Source of the DNA: Cloeon dipterum
Taxonomy: Eukaryota; Arthropoda; Insecta; Ephemeroptera; Baetidae
Assembly (NCBI RefSeq): GCF_949628265.1
Contig: NC_088788.1
Location: 13,268,001-13,332,000 of the forward strand
Direction of reading: 5' to 3'
DNA length: 64,000 nt
The notes under the pieces were generated by a model. It was not told the origin of the DNA. It searched no databases and saw nothing but the letters and a program-made list of their open reading frames with translations. Both the position numbers and the translations under genes were made by a program. The first letter of the stretch is position 1. Each line of letters starts with the position of its first letter. Shown here piece by piece: positions 8,631 to 20,199 of the stretch.

Positions 8631-8668
8631 TGGATAGGAAATCGGCTTTTTTGCCAGTTTCCTATCCA
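8631..8668. repeat. Inverted repeat, 11 bp arms (hairpin)
   Basis: TGGATAGGAAA (8631-8641) pairs perfectly with TTTCCTATCCA (8658-8668). Inside the loop a GGC/GCC pair around a T6 run extends the stem. It could be part of the Polinton terminus or a transcription stop. No function is proven. Confidence 0.85.
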
Positions 8669-8933
8669 TCTTATATTCTTCTAGCGTTGCAAAGGAAAGA
8701 CGCACGAGGCTGCATGATGAAAAGTAATGAAAGATTCCGTTGGTGCTGGATCATTAATTTTCGCTCACTTTCATTAAGGCTGCTGTGCACGAGAGATGAA
8801 AAATGCGAATATAATGGCCGCCGGCGAGCAGTTCTTTTTTTAATAAATTATGCAGTTGAACTCACTCATAATAATATGCTTCAGACTGAAACATATAGCG
8901 TGCCTTGTTGAAAAGCGATGATTACTTTGACAG

Positions 8934-11900
8934 ATTGGCCAGGAGTGTCACGCCTGCCGCAATCAAGTGGCCCTTTTTGACATGTCCTACTTCGGCAAGC
9001 TCTATTTGAGCGGGCCAGAAGCTCAGTTGGCAGCCGACTGGCTCTTCACCGCAGACACACAGCGGCCCATTGGCAGAACGGTTTACACGTGCAGCCTGAA
9101 CAAGCGGGGCGGAGTTGAGGCCGACCTGACTGTCAGCGCGATCGAAACTGGACATGGAGGACAAGTGGACCCCATTTTCAAGGTACTTGAACGCACGCAT
9201 TAATTGAAACAACAGGCAGTTCCTTACATTAGTGAAGGGGTAAGTAATCAAACGCAAAGTAAACCCTCGAAGGCACCCAAAGCGAAGCTGAATTCGAGGC
9301 AGTTAATTGTGTATCTACGTAGGGAGTGAGTCAACATTTAGCGTCGGTGTAAATTTAGCTTTACAATTGCGTTTATTACGTATCCCGAGGGCAACCTTGT
9401 TCTATTAAACGTAGCTCCCAAAAACAAAATTAATCAATAAATATAATCAATTCAAGAACAGGAGAGTAATATTTCTTGAATCTTCTCGTTTGATACATTA
9501 TTTGAATTTTAATTCATACTCATAAACGGAGGAAAATTGAAGTTCGTTGATAATTGAACGGTAACAAAAATGGCCTCATATTTATTTATTTCTATTAAAA
9601 ATCATCATATACTTTTAAGGTTGTCAAATTTTTTAAACTAATAGCTTACCTCTTACAATTAGTTAAATTTATAAAGATTATATATGCGTTCCAGAGAAAC
9701 CATTTTGTTAAGAAAAATTCTCACACGTTCTTGTAACGTATAGCAAGCTGTTTCGGCCTCTCAACCTTAAGCAACAAAAAAATCATACCGTACAAAATCG
9801 CCGGCCGTTGGAAATAATTGAATGCAGTCATTGCTGACATGAACACATTTAAAATGGAATTCAAGTGACTAACTTTTGTGGAACCTCACCACTTGCCCTG
9901 CTCCTTACTTCCTCTTTTAAAAATTAACATGCTAAAAATCCCGTTAATTATTTTTATAATCTTATTCATAATTATAATTCTATTCCGCTTATGGTTCTTC
10001 CCTATCAAAAGCGAATCTATGCAAAGTGCATGGAAATATTCTACATTTGAGAATCTAATTTTCAATTTCGTCTATAATGTCTTATGTTCACCATTAATAA
10101 TTTTAATTTAATTCCCTGTATCGGTTGAATACACAGGGCAGAGGCTTTTATTTAGCAGTTGGAGGTGCCTCGGCCCAGCACTCGTGGGCACACATCAACT
10201 GGGTGCTCAAGGAGAGACAGTTCAAGGCTCAAGTTTCTGATTTGAGCCAAGGAATGGGACTCCTGTCTATTCAAGGTCCAAACAGGTAAAACGTCCTGCC
10301 ACCTTTAAAGCTTTTTATTTACTTTGGAAAACACTGGCAGTCGAGCTCTTCTGCAGAATCTCGTAGACACTGATCTGAACAACGACTCATTCCCGTTCTC
10401 AACCACGAAGCTAGTCAGAGTTGCAGGCCACCTGTGCCGCGCGATGAGGATCAGCTTTGTCGGGGAACTCGGCTGGGAACTGCATATCCCGATCGACTCG
10501 TGCAAACACGTGTATAGGGCAATCGTGCACGAGGGGAAGAAACACGGTAAGATAACTTTTCAACTCCAACTGATTCTAAGTCGTTCCTCTTTCTTCTCGA
10601 AACCCCGAGTGAATAAATTATCAATTGCAAAGAAAAGTAGCAAAACTTTTTGCTTCGAACAATTTATCCTTACATTGTTTAGGTTTTCCCATGCGAAACA
10701 ATGCATAAATTTCTCTGAATGGGTGAACGCCGTAACGACATCATTGAATCAAAGCACATTGAAACTTTGCACCGCCGAGCTTGAACATGCCCGTTCCGTT
10801 CTTGCGTCGTAAAATTAAATTAGAGAGAGCACTTTGAGCTGGCAGATTATCCACAGTGTAAGCGCCTGCAACGCGCGAGATGCAACCTGCGTTGCACACT
10901 GGCCCACATCCGCTCGGCAGCAGCAGCAAGGTTTCACAGCGCCGCGCACGTATATTCGCGAAAAGCGGCAATTTCCAGATAGTGCGGGATGAATCAGCTT
11001 TGTATCACATTCTTCTCTCGTTGCCCAGCTCAACTATCAGCAATTTCATTTTATTTAAGGTCAAGCCGTTGCGAAACTCGTATCCAATATAGTACAATGC
11101 TATTGAACAAACTCGTCCAGCTGAATACTTATTAAAAGAGGATATTGGAATAGAAGCACGGGAAAATGTTTTTCAGGTAGCGTTCAATGATTCCCATTCG
11201 ATCCTGGAAATTTTAAGCTGTGCATTCATTGAAAATACCAGTATTGCAAAACCGAATCGTTTGCGGTTGACTTTTTTATATAAAAGGAAATTATAGGTTG
11301 ATCTCACATAAGCGTCAGAGGGAATTTAACAGCACGCAATGGTTTAATTAAAAATGTTGAAACCTTCTTTCAATGATAAAGCGTAACAAATGCTTATTCA
11401 AGTGAAAAGAGTCTATCTGCGCCACATTTTGATCGATTTGTTAAGACTAATCTTTAAAATAATGCTGCATTATTGATGTAAAAAGGTTGTTGATATCCCC
11501 TGGGGTGTTTGCAGGTCTCCGCCATGCGGGCTACCGGGCGATCGATTCGCTGAGTGCCGAGAAGGGCTTCCATTTGTGGAATGTGGACCTCCGGTCGGAC
11601 GACAACCCCTTAGAGGCCGGTCTCGGCTTCACGTGCCGCAAAAGTGGCAGCGATTACCTGGGCCGAGCGGCCGTCGAGGAGACACGCAAAAAGGGGCTCG
11701 CCAAGAAGAGGGTTTTCTTCGAACTGAAAGAGTATGCGCTTCCCTTCACCCCTCTTTCTTGTGTTTAATCAAATTTGGTGGTGGTTGACGACAGGCAAGT
11801 GCCCGTCTGGGGCCTGGAGGCCGTCTACAGGGACGGAGTAGTCGTCGGCTACCTTAGACGTGGAGAGTTTGGCTTCACGCTCAACGCCAGCGTCGGATTC

Positions 11901-12334
11901 GGGTATGTAAATAGCCTCAAACGCGTTTCAGTTTTTTATGCTCTTTTTACGTATTGTAATCTAAATAAATTCCACCATAGAGAATTGGGTTTGCGTATGG
12001 GACTAAATTTTTAATTTAATTTTCTGAACTCGAGTCCAATGACAATCACAAGCTTTCTCGGAATAAAAACCTTATTCGCTGATTGGCAAAATTTATTTTC
12101 TTTTTTTCCGATGATGTTTTTATAGAACTCTAATTTTTATTTGTTCAAAAATTTAATAATGTAATTTTTTCCAGATACATTCGTCGGCCGGATGGACTGC
12201 CAGTGACCAACGACTTCGTCAGCAGCGGAAAATACGAGATCGAAGTGATGGGCGATCGCATTCCCGCAGTCGCTCACTTAAAAAGCCCCTTCGATCCGGC
12301 AGGAAAACGGGTGCAGGGAATTTACGACGACTAA
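8934..12334 (+). CDS. Sardh: Sarcosine dehydrogenase, mitochondrial: C-terminal six exons (5' part outside window)
   Basis: Coding exons are 8934-9182, 10137-10285, 10341-10546, 11515-11731, 11795-11902 and 12175-12334. All junctions have AG/GT and the frame is kept throughout. The encoded part carries family hallmarks in order: ALFDMSYFGK, ADWLF with RPIGRTVYTC, a WAHINWVL segment, LLSIQGP, RAMRISFVGELGWELHIP, AGYRAIDSLSAEKG, NPLEAGLGFTC, GLEAVYRDG, LKSPFDP and the terminal RVQGIYDD. This is the folate-binding/aminomethyltransferase-like C-terminal half of the enzyme, which demethylates sarcosine to glycine in the mitochondrial matrix and passes the one-carbon unit to tetrahydrofolate. The FAD-binding N-terminal half must be upstream, beyond the Polinton. 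The first acceptor could instead be at 8942, three codons later. Dimethylglycine dehydrogenase is the main alternative; the motif details favour sarcosine dehydrogenase. Confidence 0.93.
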
Positions 12335-12674
12335 CTGTCTAGCCAAGTGAGGCGAATATATATCGTCTGACGCAACCGCAGCAGAGCGAGGAGTTTCCCA
12401 GTCGCTATGCAGCAACGAAAATTCAGACCAGACACTCTCCGAGGCACAGATCTTTTGTTGTAGCTCTACTTTCCCTTTGGGGGATTACCTTTATTTTTTA
12501 TCGTGTGTTGCCAAATGCACACTAACTGAGGCATTATTTTTTGTAAATTGGATTTCAATATTATTAATGATCTTAACTGAGCAATATGAAAATAAGCGCT
12601 GCCATTTACTGCCACTTCAAATGACTTTAACACATTGTGATATTACTTGTAAATATGTTCTTCGTGGATAAGTT

Positions 12675-12680
12675 AATAAA
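12675..12680 (+). terminator. Polyadenylation signal of the sarcosine dehydrogenase gene
   Basis: AATAAA lies about 340 bases after the stop codon at 12334 and is the first canonical signal in a plausible 3' UTR. Confidence 0.6.
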
Positions 12681-14778
12681 ATATACACCTATTTGAGCTA
12701 CAAGAGTATTTTCGATTTTTCAACGCCCTATTTAATTTAAAATAAGCATTTAATAATTTCATTTTCAATATGGGTTTTACTCGTGCCTTAATTGCAATTA
12801 AATAAGTCATCATAAAGCTTTGGGAGACGTTGCGTATGCGTAATCTCGTCAGCATTCAGAGGTCAATGAATTGCTGTGACGCTAAAATAAAAAGCAAAAA
12901 TTCAAACAACAATAATGAAGCAAACGTTTAGAGGTCAATAAAGGTTCTACGCAATTTGATTCGGAAGAGAGCGGCAAAAATCGCATTTCTCACAGGCCTG
13001 GCCAACTAAAATCAGATTAAACCACGCGCTGCTCCTCAGCAAAAAGTATATTATGATACCGAAGGCAAGAGCGGATTGCATAAGAAGCGGACGTAATGAG
13101 CAAAAGGAGGAGAAGAGCATCGGCGATCGAGGAGGACGGGTAATGAGCTAAATTCGCTAGCAGCAGCAGGTGGAGGTGGCCTTGAATCGGGCTTTCCTGA
13201 ATGACCAGCTCGATCCGCGGCCACGGCGGTCGTGCGAATTGCTCGGCGGCTGAGTGAGTGAACACCGAAGCAGCGGCGGCGGCGGCGTTCGTTTGGTTCG
13301 TTTGGAAGGGGCCTTGACCGCCTCCGAGAGTGTGTGTGTGTTGGTAACTTGCGGTGCGATGGGAAGCCACCACTTTGACTGACGAGTTGTTGTTGCTTCC
13401 TCCTGGCCCGCAGTCGCCTCTCAGCTCCGCGAGTGACCCACGGATCTGCCTGCTTGCCGACCTGCCAGGTGAGTTGCTCTCGCTACTTTTGATCCGCATC
13501 ACAACTGACCCATGAAGGGGATCCACCGGCTGCGGCACATGCGAGCCGTCAAACGTTGTGACACGCTTCAGCAAGTTTTCAAGCTATTTTTTACTTTTAT
13601 AATCCTGGATATTTATGTTTCTAGGTTGGAATATTTTTTCTTTTTACAATTTTTCGCCTTTTTAACTGTCCATTCCTTGTTAATTGATTATGGGAGTAGT
13701 CATTGTAAAATCAATTAGTAATTTATGTTTTATTTTATCAATTGGAAAAGTACAAAAAAGATAAATCTATGAAATAGGAGGTTTGACTGGCACGCTCAAA
13801 AAACAATTTTCAATCAACCTTGGTTAAAATTTTTCATCCGTCAAATAACGCTTCTCTTATTTATATAGAATATTAACTCCATGTATGCTTTATTCTTTAT
13901 TCAATGTAAGACAGAAAATATAATTATCTTTTGTAATATCACAAGGTTGGTTTTAAAGCATTAAATTATGATATGGTCTCGCAACCTGACTTTTAATTTT
14001 AAAAAATCATAATACTTGGCCAAGCGTTTTGTTCAAATAGCAAACAAAAACCTCAAGCAAAATTACAGTGCATACGGAGAAAAGTATTATTTCGATTATA
14101 CTAAATAAATTATAGCAAAAAATTAAGGTCAAATGAGGTTGAAAGAAGGAATTTTCATCTGCGTGCCCAGTAATGCTATTTATTTGCAAATTAAAATGGT
14201 AAAAAATTCGGTTTATGCCAGATAAAATTCATGATAAAAAGGTCAATGTATCCAAGGTGATAAAGGACGTTCTTCCAGTTTCGCTAGTAAAAGTTGTTTT
14301 CAATGTAAGACCTGAGATTTCGGGGTCTTTCCCTAAAGCGAAGAAGGCCCCTTAAGGCGACAGGCGCATAAATATTATCAACGGCTATGTTGCAATAATT
14401 CACAAAATGTGGTTCTGGTCTCTGACCTCTGGAGGAACTGATTATATTTGTAAAAAATCCAGTTGCTGACGTCAAGCTTGAAATTTAACGAACGAACATT
14501 TTTTAGAGGATTAAATCAAAGTGCGCGAGAAGGTATATAAAGCCGAGACAACACAAAAACTAGTTTCTTTTGCAGCCTTGAATCTTATACAACGACGACT
14601 GCACGATTTTGATATCAGAACATCTCGCTTTTTTCAATTGCGTGAAGCAGCGAATTAACGTGACAGACATATTTCAGTCGGTAACGGAATCTTGAAAGCC
14701 TACTTAGTCCCATTCCACGTTTGCATTTTTTTAAGCAAAAAGTGTCGCGTTGGACGACTGAAATTAAGCTTAAAAGCC
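12681..14778. other. Intergenic / serpin 5' region with possible noncoding exon and TATA box
   Basis: No protein gene is convincing. From about 13070 to 13480 the DNA is GC-richer than its surroundings and ends in a strong plus-strand donor (CTGCCAG|GTGAGT, exon end 13467). It may be an untranslated first exon of the serpin, whose first coding exon begins after an acceptor at 15800. The minus strand is open across 13017-13574, but its translation is low-complexity. AT-rich sequence fills 13570-14500. Confidence 0.4.
14534..14542 (+). promoter_or_regulatory. TATA box
   Basis: TATATAAAG is flanked by GC-rich bases on its 5' side. It may drive a serpin transcript starting near 14565. No coding exon lies directly downstream before 15820. 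Confidence 0.45.
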
Positions 14779-15393
14779 TCACCACAAACCTCGAACATCC
14801 TCTTGAACGACGTTTTTATCACGTAAACGTTCATCATTCCGATTCGATTGTGGCATAAAAAGAATCAATATAAATACCACAACAGCAACTGCCACGAAAA
14901 GACCTTTAAACGTACACACGCCGGCGTGTATGAGTGATCGGGGATTTACGAACGCGCTGAGAATCGTGACCAACGAGTAGATGAGCTGAATCGTTTTTTA
15001 TTGTTCTTTGTGCTCGCGCGCGGAAAAGGGAATCCCACTCTGCTTTTTGTCGCACCGCTTTGCTCTTTTCCTGCTGAACCAAACAAACACTTAAGTGCTT
15101 AATAGAACTGCGCTGCTTCTCCTTTGACTCACAGTAACCTCTTTTTAAGACGACAACGCACTCACCAACGTGCCAATTTTCACGCCGCAGATATAAATTA
15201 GAGTCGGAAACATGACACAACAAAATACATACGTCAATCCTTTCAGTGATGTGACGCGCATCATTACGTTTGGTGAATAGGGACAGCAAGCACTTAAAAA
15301 AATGATTCGTGTGTTATTAAACACACATGGAAAAATCAAATTATCAATTTCGATGTAGCCTCCTGACTCTAATGAAAAAATGTCAATTTTCAT
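14779..15393 (-). CDS. Possible two-exon small membrane protein (144 aa), unrecognised
   Basis: I do not recognise this protein. Exon 1 (15166-15393, from ATG) ends at a GTGAGT donor. Exon 2 (14779-14985) starts after a CAG and runs to TGA. Both are in phase 0, and the intron would be 180 bases. The product has three hydrophobic stretches: GLTYVFCCVMFPTLIYICG near the end of exon 1, LIYSLVTILSAFV at the start of exon 2, and FVAVAVVVFILILFM further on. A charged tail (SNRNDERLRDKN) follows. The polypyrimidine tract before exon 2 is weak, and codon composition does not stand out from the surroundings. The gene would be antisense within the presumed 5' intron of the serpin. It could be chance. 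Confidence 0.33.
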
Positions 15394-15819
15394 TAGCTGA
15401 AAATATTTTCTCGTCTCGTTTCACAACCTCCATCCACTCGCAATAATTACAGGATATGCACACGGGACTTCGAAATGCACGAGCGCTTGCTGCGATTGTC
15501 CGCAGGCAAAGTCACGTTATTTCAGCGATGCGATTTTTTACAATTTATCCCAACAGTGTTTGTGTCACAACAGCTTACTGTGATGCAGCAAATAGAATAG
15601 ACAGACTTCAAAAGTTTCACGCAACCAAGTGAAGGGAATCTAATCAATTCCAGCAAGTAATTTCATAGAGCATTCGGAAACAAAGGGTCAGCACGGGAGA
15701 ACAGTGCATTTTCCTCTCCAAGAGGCGACCGACTGTGATACGGTCGCGTTGCCTTGTTTATGTTGCGTCTGGTTAATTAGTTGATTGCTGTTTGACCGCA
15801 GAAACCAACGAACATAGAC

Positions 15820-18800
15820 ATGGGACGTCGGAAGGCCGCAACTCGCGCGCTCATGCTGATCACTCTCTGCCTGGCCATCACAGAGAGCCTCTCAAATGCA
15901 ATCACGTTTCCCCAGGTAATTCATTTCATTACAAAACGCAAAAAAACGATTGTCCCTTTGAAAAAGATATTTTGTTTGATATAAATATGTATTTTCATCA
16001 AAATATTATTCATCAGTTTTTACACTACAAAATGCAACAAAAATTACGAATAAATAAATGTTCGGGATACAGCAACCCCCAATTTAAAGTGAATCTGCTT
16101 ATGCTGCAGACAAAAATTTTTTAAGTTCTCCATTCCGCCTCTTTTGGAATACCAATAAGTTTAATTTAATTGAAAGGATAACTCATCTTCTGGGCAACGA
16201 GAAAGTCTGATTCTGCAGAAGGAGCAGCAGCTCTTTATGAGAGAGCAAGCGCTCAAGAAAAAAGAAGCAGAGCTGGCAAATCGGGAACAAATGGTATTCG
16301 TCGTTTTTGCATCCGAGTCGTCATGACAAACTCAAAGATCGTTGGTGTTTTTTCAGCTTGCCGACCGACATACGCTAGTCATAGCAGACACAAGAAAAAA
16401 GCCTCAAAACACATTTGTGCCCGAACCCATCCCTCCACGTGCGGGTGCGACGGTGCCGGCAGGGACTGCTTTGCAGGCTGAGGTTGCCACCCCACCTTCA
16501 AATGATCTACAGGAATTCTTCAGCGGACTTTCCAACTTTTCACTTGACATGCTTCAGGTGAGTTTCTAACAATTTTTTTGTCAGATATATTTTGTAAGAG
16601 CCATACATTATTTTTAAATTAAAATCGACACGATTGTTGAATAATAATGATTGCATGAATCCATTAAACCATTATAGTGTAAAAAAAGAATCAGTAAACA
16701 AAAGAAACAGTCCACTTTTAACAACTCGTTTCCGGCGATGTTACTTTGCATGACAATTTGCGTCCGCTGGCCTTGACTAGAAACTATTTGAAAGCTGGAT
16801 ATATACTGGCATGTCACTGTTGTTTTTTGCTGAAGCGGAATGAAGCACTTCGCATCAGGCACTTGCTAATTCGACGTCAATATTTGACAACGCCAAATAA
16901 AGAATTGCGATGTTCCAATAGCGCCTGGCGAAAAGCGAGACGAACGTCGCGTTTTCCCCACTGACTACGTGGGTGCTGCTCTCCATGATGAGCGAAGGCG
17001 CCGAGGGCGCCACCCTGAGGGAGTTGCAGACGACGCTGGCCCTTCCCCAGGACAAAAACTCGACATACCGCGGCTTCGAGGCCATCAGGAGTGATATCAT
17101 GGTTGGGAAAAAACAGAATGAAAATTACAAAACCAATTAAACTGTATGTTTATTAGCAAATTATGAAAGGCAACTCGCTAATTAACTTGGGCTCGGCTGC
17201 TTTCACGAGTCCTTCGGTCAAGCTGGAGGAAGACTTCAAAAGGATTGCAGAGGTGAGCTAAGACTGTCTTTATTATTAAAAAAATATTCACTCGCTAAAT
17301 AGTTAAAATTTAACCACACGACTCAAGAAGTTGTGAAATGAATATATGTATTAATATTTCCACGATTTCCACAAAGGTTTGCTACAACACAAGCATGGAA
17401 AGTTTGGACTTCAGAAACACAACTTTTGCCGCCAGAACAATTAACAAGTGGGTGAATGATCTCACGGCGGGAAATATTCACGGCATCGTCTATCCGAGTA
17501 ACTAATTTTTGTCTTTTTGGAGCACTTGTAAATTAATTACCAAATTTAAAGCTGACCTGGTGAATGCCAAACTCGTATTGACCAGTGCGCTCTACTTCCG
17601 CGGCTCTTGGAAGGACGCGTTCAATGAGAGCTTGACCAGACGCGAGCCGTTCATGGACGACTCGGGCACCAGGGTGGCTGAGGTCGACATGATGTACCAG
17701 GTGGGCCGGTTCAGACTCAGCTTCATCGACGGGCTCAAGGCTATGGCCCTCGAGCTGCCCTACTCGGTGAGCATTTTATTTATTCTTTGTGATTTCTTCT
17801 GTGTAATTTAAACAAAATATATAAAGTGCAGCAATGTCATCACAAAGACGCGCAAAAACGTCCAGAAAGAGTCCACATTCAAAGCGCGACACCGCGGATT
17901 TTATATTCCTCTGGGGTTTTATTCATTTTGTGAGCTCGGCCTGTGCGGCACAGGGCTATTTTGCTTTCAATTACGAAGCTTTGTGAATGCCGCGTACGGC
18001 TCTCGAGGGCCCGCAGCGCACTCATTTCGCAAGCGAAAACAACTGGGAAATGGCGCTGCTAACTTTGCACGGTCCCGAGAAAGGGCCTTCATTGTTTTTA
18101 CTCGCAGACGCGCGAGAAAAGGGATACTTCATGCCGCAGCTCCCTTTTTCAACAGAGAGTGGCAAATTCAAATGTGTGAGAAAATGAAAGCTGCTTTTCA
18201 TGTTTCTACAAAAGAACATATTTCCAATTTTTACCAATTCTTTTCTATTTTCCTGGAGTAAAATGGTACAAATTGCTCTTGAACCTTAACATTGCGCTAA
18301 ATGTGCACTTATAAAATTTCTGAAAGATTTTTGCAAAAATTTCATTTCTAAAGCTGCGGAAAGCAAAATCCTGTGAACAGCCGTCGGGGCTTTTCAACCA
18401 AGCTGTTTGTTTCTTTCCTTTTCCGCTCAGTCGAATTGCGCCTGCTTTGAAGTCTTCCATGTAGAGTGCACACAGGAGAGAGAGCGTCTGATGAGCCAGA
18501 ATTAGACTCTCTATACAGCCAAGCCGAGACTCTCATTAAGTGTGGATTTATTTCGCTGTACGCAAAATTTATTTTGGCTTAATCTGACAGAAAGCTTCAG
18601 ACTTTGGAAGCCGTCGTCGCAGTTGGAAGTTGGTTTGCGTCTTTCGCTAATCCGATTCAGCGCGCAGCAGCTAGGCGCGAGCAAAAATTGATTATCAAAG
18701 TGCTTTTAGTAGGAAAGTTAAAATTATTTCTTATTTTCAATGCGGTGAAGCTAAAAAGGTTGATGTAAATTTAAATATTCACATATATCAACGCAATGCT

Positions 18801-20199
18801 ATAAATTAATGTAATTCAGAGACATGGTTAATTGGCGTACCTGTTAAAGAAAACGTAAATGTTTAACTTCTACTTACCAATTAATTTATTACAGAGCGAG
18901 CGAAACTCCATGCTTCTCCTGCTGCCCAGGCGTGGGAGCACCCTCAACGAGCTCCTCTCCAACATGGCAAACTTTTCCCAGCCTTTTGTTCCCACCATTA
19001 TGAAAAAGTGAGTTAATAATTTATCCCTCATGTGGCTAGAAATAATCATGAACAAGCCCACAAAGGACTCCCCAACTCCCCACAAACAATTCATAGTCAA
19101 GTACTTAGAGTGATTAGTAACGACTAGGATGTTAATGTAGATAGTTACTCGCAAGCTGAGTAAGTTTTCAATTAGGAACTTCGGATTAGACACCCACGCA
19201 GGCAGCCCTTTCATTTAATCTCGCAACATGAACCTAACGACGCAGCCACCCACACACTAGCTCACACTCATGTGCCGCCACCTACTGAAAATCGGTAATG
19301 GACAACCGGCGGCGACAGGTTGGCCTGCAATATTTAATTACCCGCCAAACACACACATACCCACAGCTTCCAACGCCTGCTCAGCAACCCCTCTCCAACC
19401 TTTCTTTGCTCAGACTGTAAAATTGACCACGACATGCGTGCTTCGATTTTTTCAGGCTCGCCGATGACGAGCTGGCCGACACGGACGACGAGGACATTCA
19501 CGTTTACCTGCCAAGATTTGAGCTCAGCACCAAGCTGCAGCTGGTTGATCTGTTGAAAAAGGTCTGATTCAAATTTAATTTAATTTTTTAAATGGGGAAA
19601 TTGAGAAAAATTGATTCTCTCGATTTTAAATCCAAAAGCGATTCACTTTTTTATTATTTGTAATTATTTTAAAGATTCAACTAAATATTTTCTCTGATTG
19701 CTCATTATCGCTGCCACTCGAATTTTGTCCCTTTTCCAGATGGGTATCAAAGGTCTATTTACGCCGGGCCGACGCGAGTTGAAAGGCATTTCCTCATCCT
19801 TGGACCTGTATGTGTCAAACATGGTTCACAAAGCAGGTATCAACGTCAACGAAAAAGGAACAACAGCTCACGCTGCATCAGGTAATACTCACTCCTCTCT
19901 TAAAGCTGATTAGAATTGAATGTCTCACGCTATATTTTTAATTAATTTAAGATCCCGATCAATTTTTTTTACCTTTTTTAATGCAAAAATATTTAATGCA
20001 ACTTCAGAAAGGTAGGATGGAAATTTCAGTATTTTATTTTCCAGCGGCCATCTTGCACAACTACAGCCTGCCGTCCACCTTCAAAGCAAATAAGCCCTTC
20101 CTCTTCATGATCATTCAGCGAGCAACAAACGCGATATTATTTGCTGGAAAGGTAGGCAACCCGGCACCCAACACACAGAGGCGAAGGGTTTCCAAGTAG
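15820..20199 (+). CDS. Secreted serpin (serine protease inhibitor), eleven coding exons
   Basis: Exons are 15820-15915, 16177-16293, 16357-16557, 16922-17101, 17157-17252, 17377-17497, 17552-17766, 18895-19007, 19456-19561, 19740-19881 and 20045-20199, giving 513 residues in one frame. A signal peptide comes first (hydrophobic ALMLITLCLAITESLSNA). Next is an unusual charged, coiled-coil-like stretch (EQALKKKEAELANREQ) and a Pro/Ala linker. The serpin core then shows TNVAFSPLTTWVLLSMMSEG, LVLTSALYFRGSWKDAF, ALELPYS and DLLKKMGIKGLFTPG, and ends in STFKANKPFLFMI and ILFAGKVGNP. The hinge is GTTAHAAS. Counting from it puts the scissile bond near Asn-Tyr|Ser, suggesting a chymotrypsin-like target. 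His in the hinge is atypical for strong inhibitors. The reactive loop is split by the last intron, as in insect serpins with exchangeable loop exons. Only one loop exon was found. Confidence 0.93.
17767..18894 (+). other. Longest serpin intron
   Basis: This 1.1 kb intron lies between the LELPYS and SERNSM exons. No exon with serpin resemblance was seen. Moderately GC-rich sequence at 17850-18550 is open in several frames but shows no recognisable protein. Confidence 0.6.

Larger units (their letters stand above)
1..8700 (-). mobile_element. Polinton/Maverick virus-like DNA transposon, partial
   Basis: A cluster of minus-strand genes (major capsid, basic virion-like protein, penton, integrase with chromodomain, two conserved small proteins, FtsK/HerA-type ATPase, Cys-rich protein) plus one plus-strand BIR gene is the signature of a Polinton (Maverick; animal forms are also called adintoviruses). 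All visible frames are open, gaps between genes are tens of bases or less, and some genes overlap, so the copy looks young. The protein-primed DNA polymerase and the adenain-like protease, expected in a complete element, are absent and would lie left of position 1. The right edge is uncertain: it falls after the BIR gene (7814) and before the host exon at 8934. I could not identify a terminal inverted repeat or target-site duplication. The end given here is a guess within that interval. Confidence 0.9.
8377..8933. other. Junction zone between Polinton and sarcosine dehydrogenase exon
   Basis: No gene was found. The zone holds the two palindromes listed separately, further scattered copies of CTCCCTTTRC-CACTATTTCAACAT motifs related to the upstream repeat (to about 8560), and then ordinary sequence to the splice acceptor at 8933. 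The Polinton terminus most likely lies here, but no recognisable terminal repeat can be defined without the other end. Confidence 0.5.

Noticed and set aside
13017..13574. 185-codon open frame on the minus strand
   Set aside because: Low-complexity translation (Ala, Asn and Ser runs) from a GC-rich patch; no family resemblance, and a strong plus-strand splice donor lies inside it.
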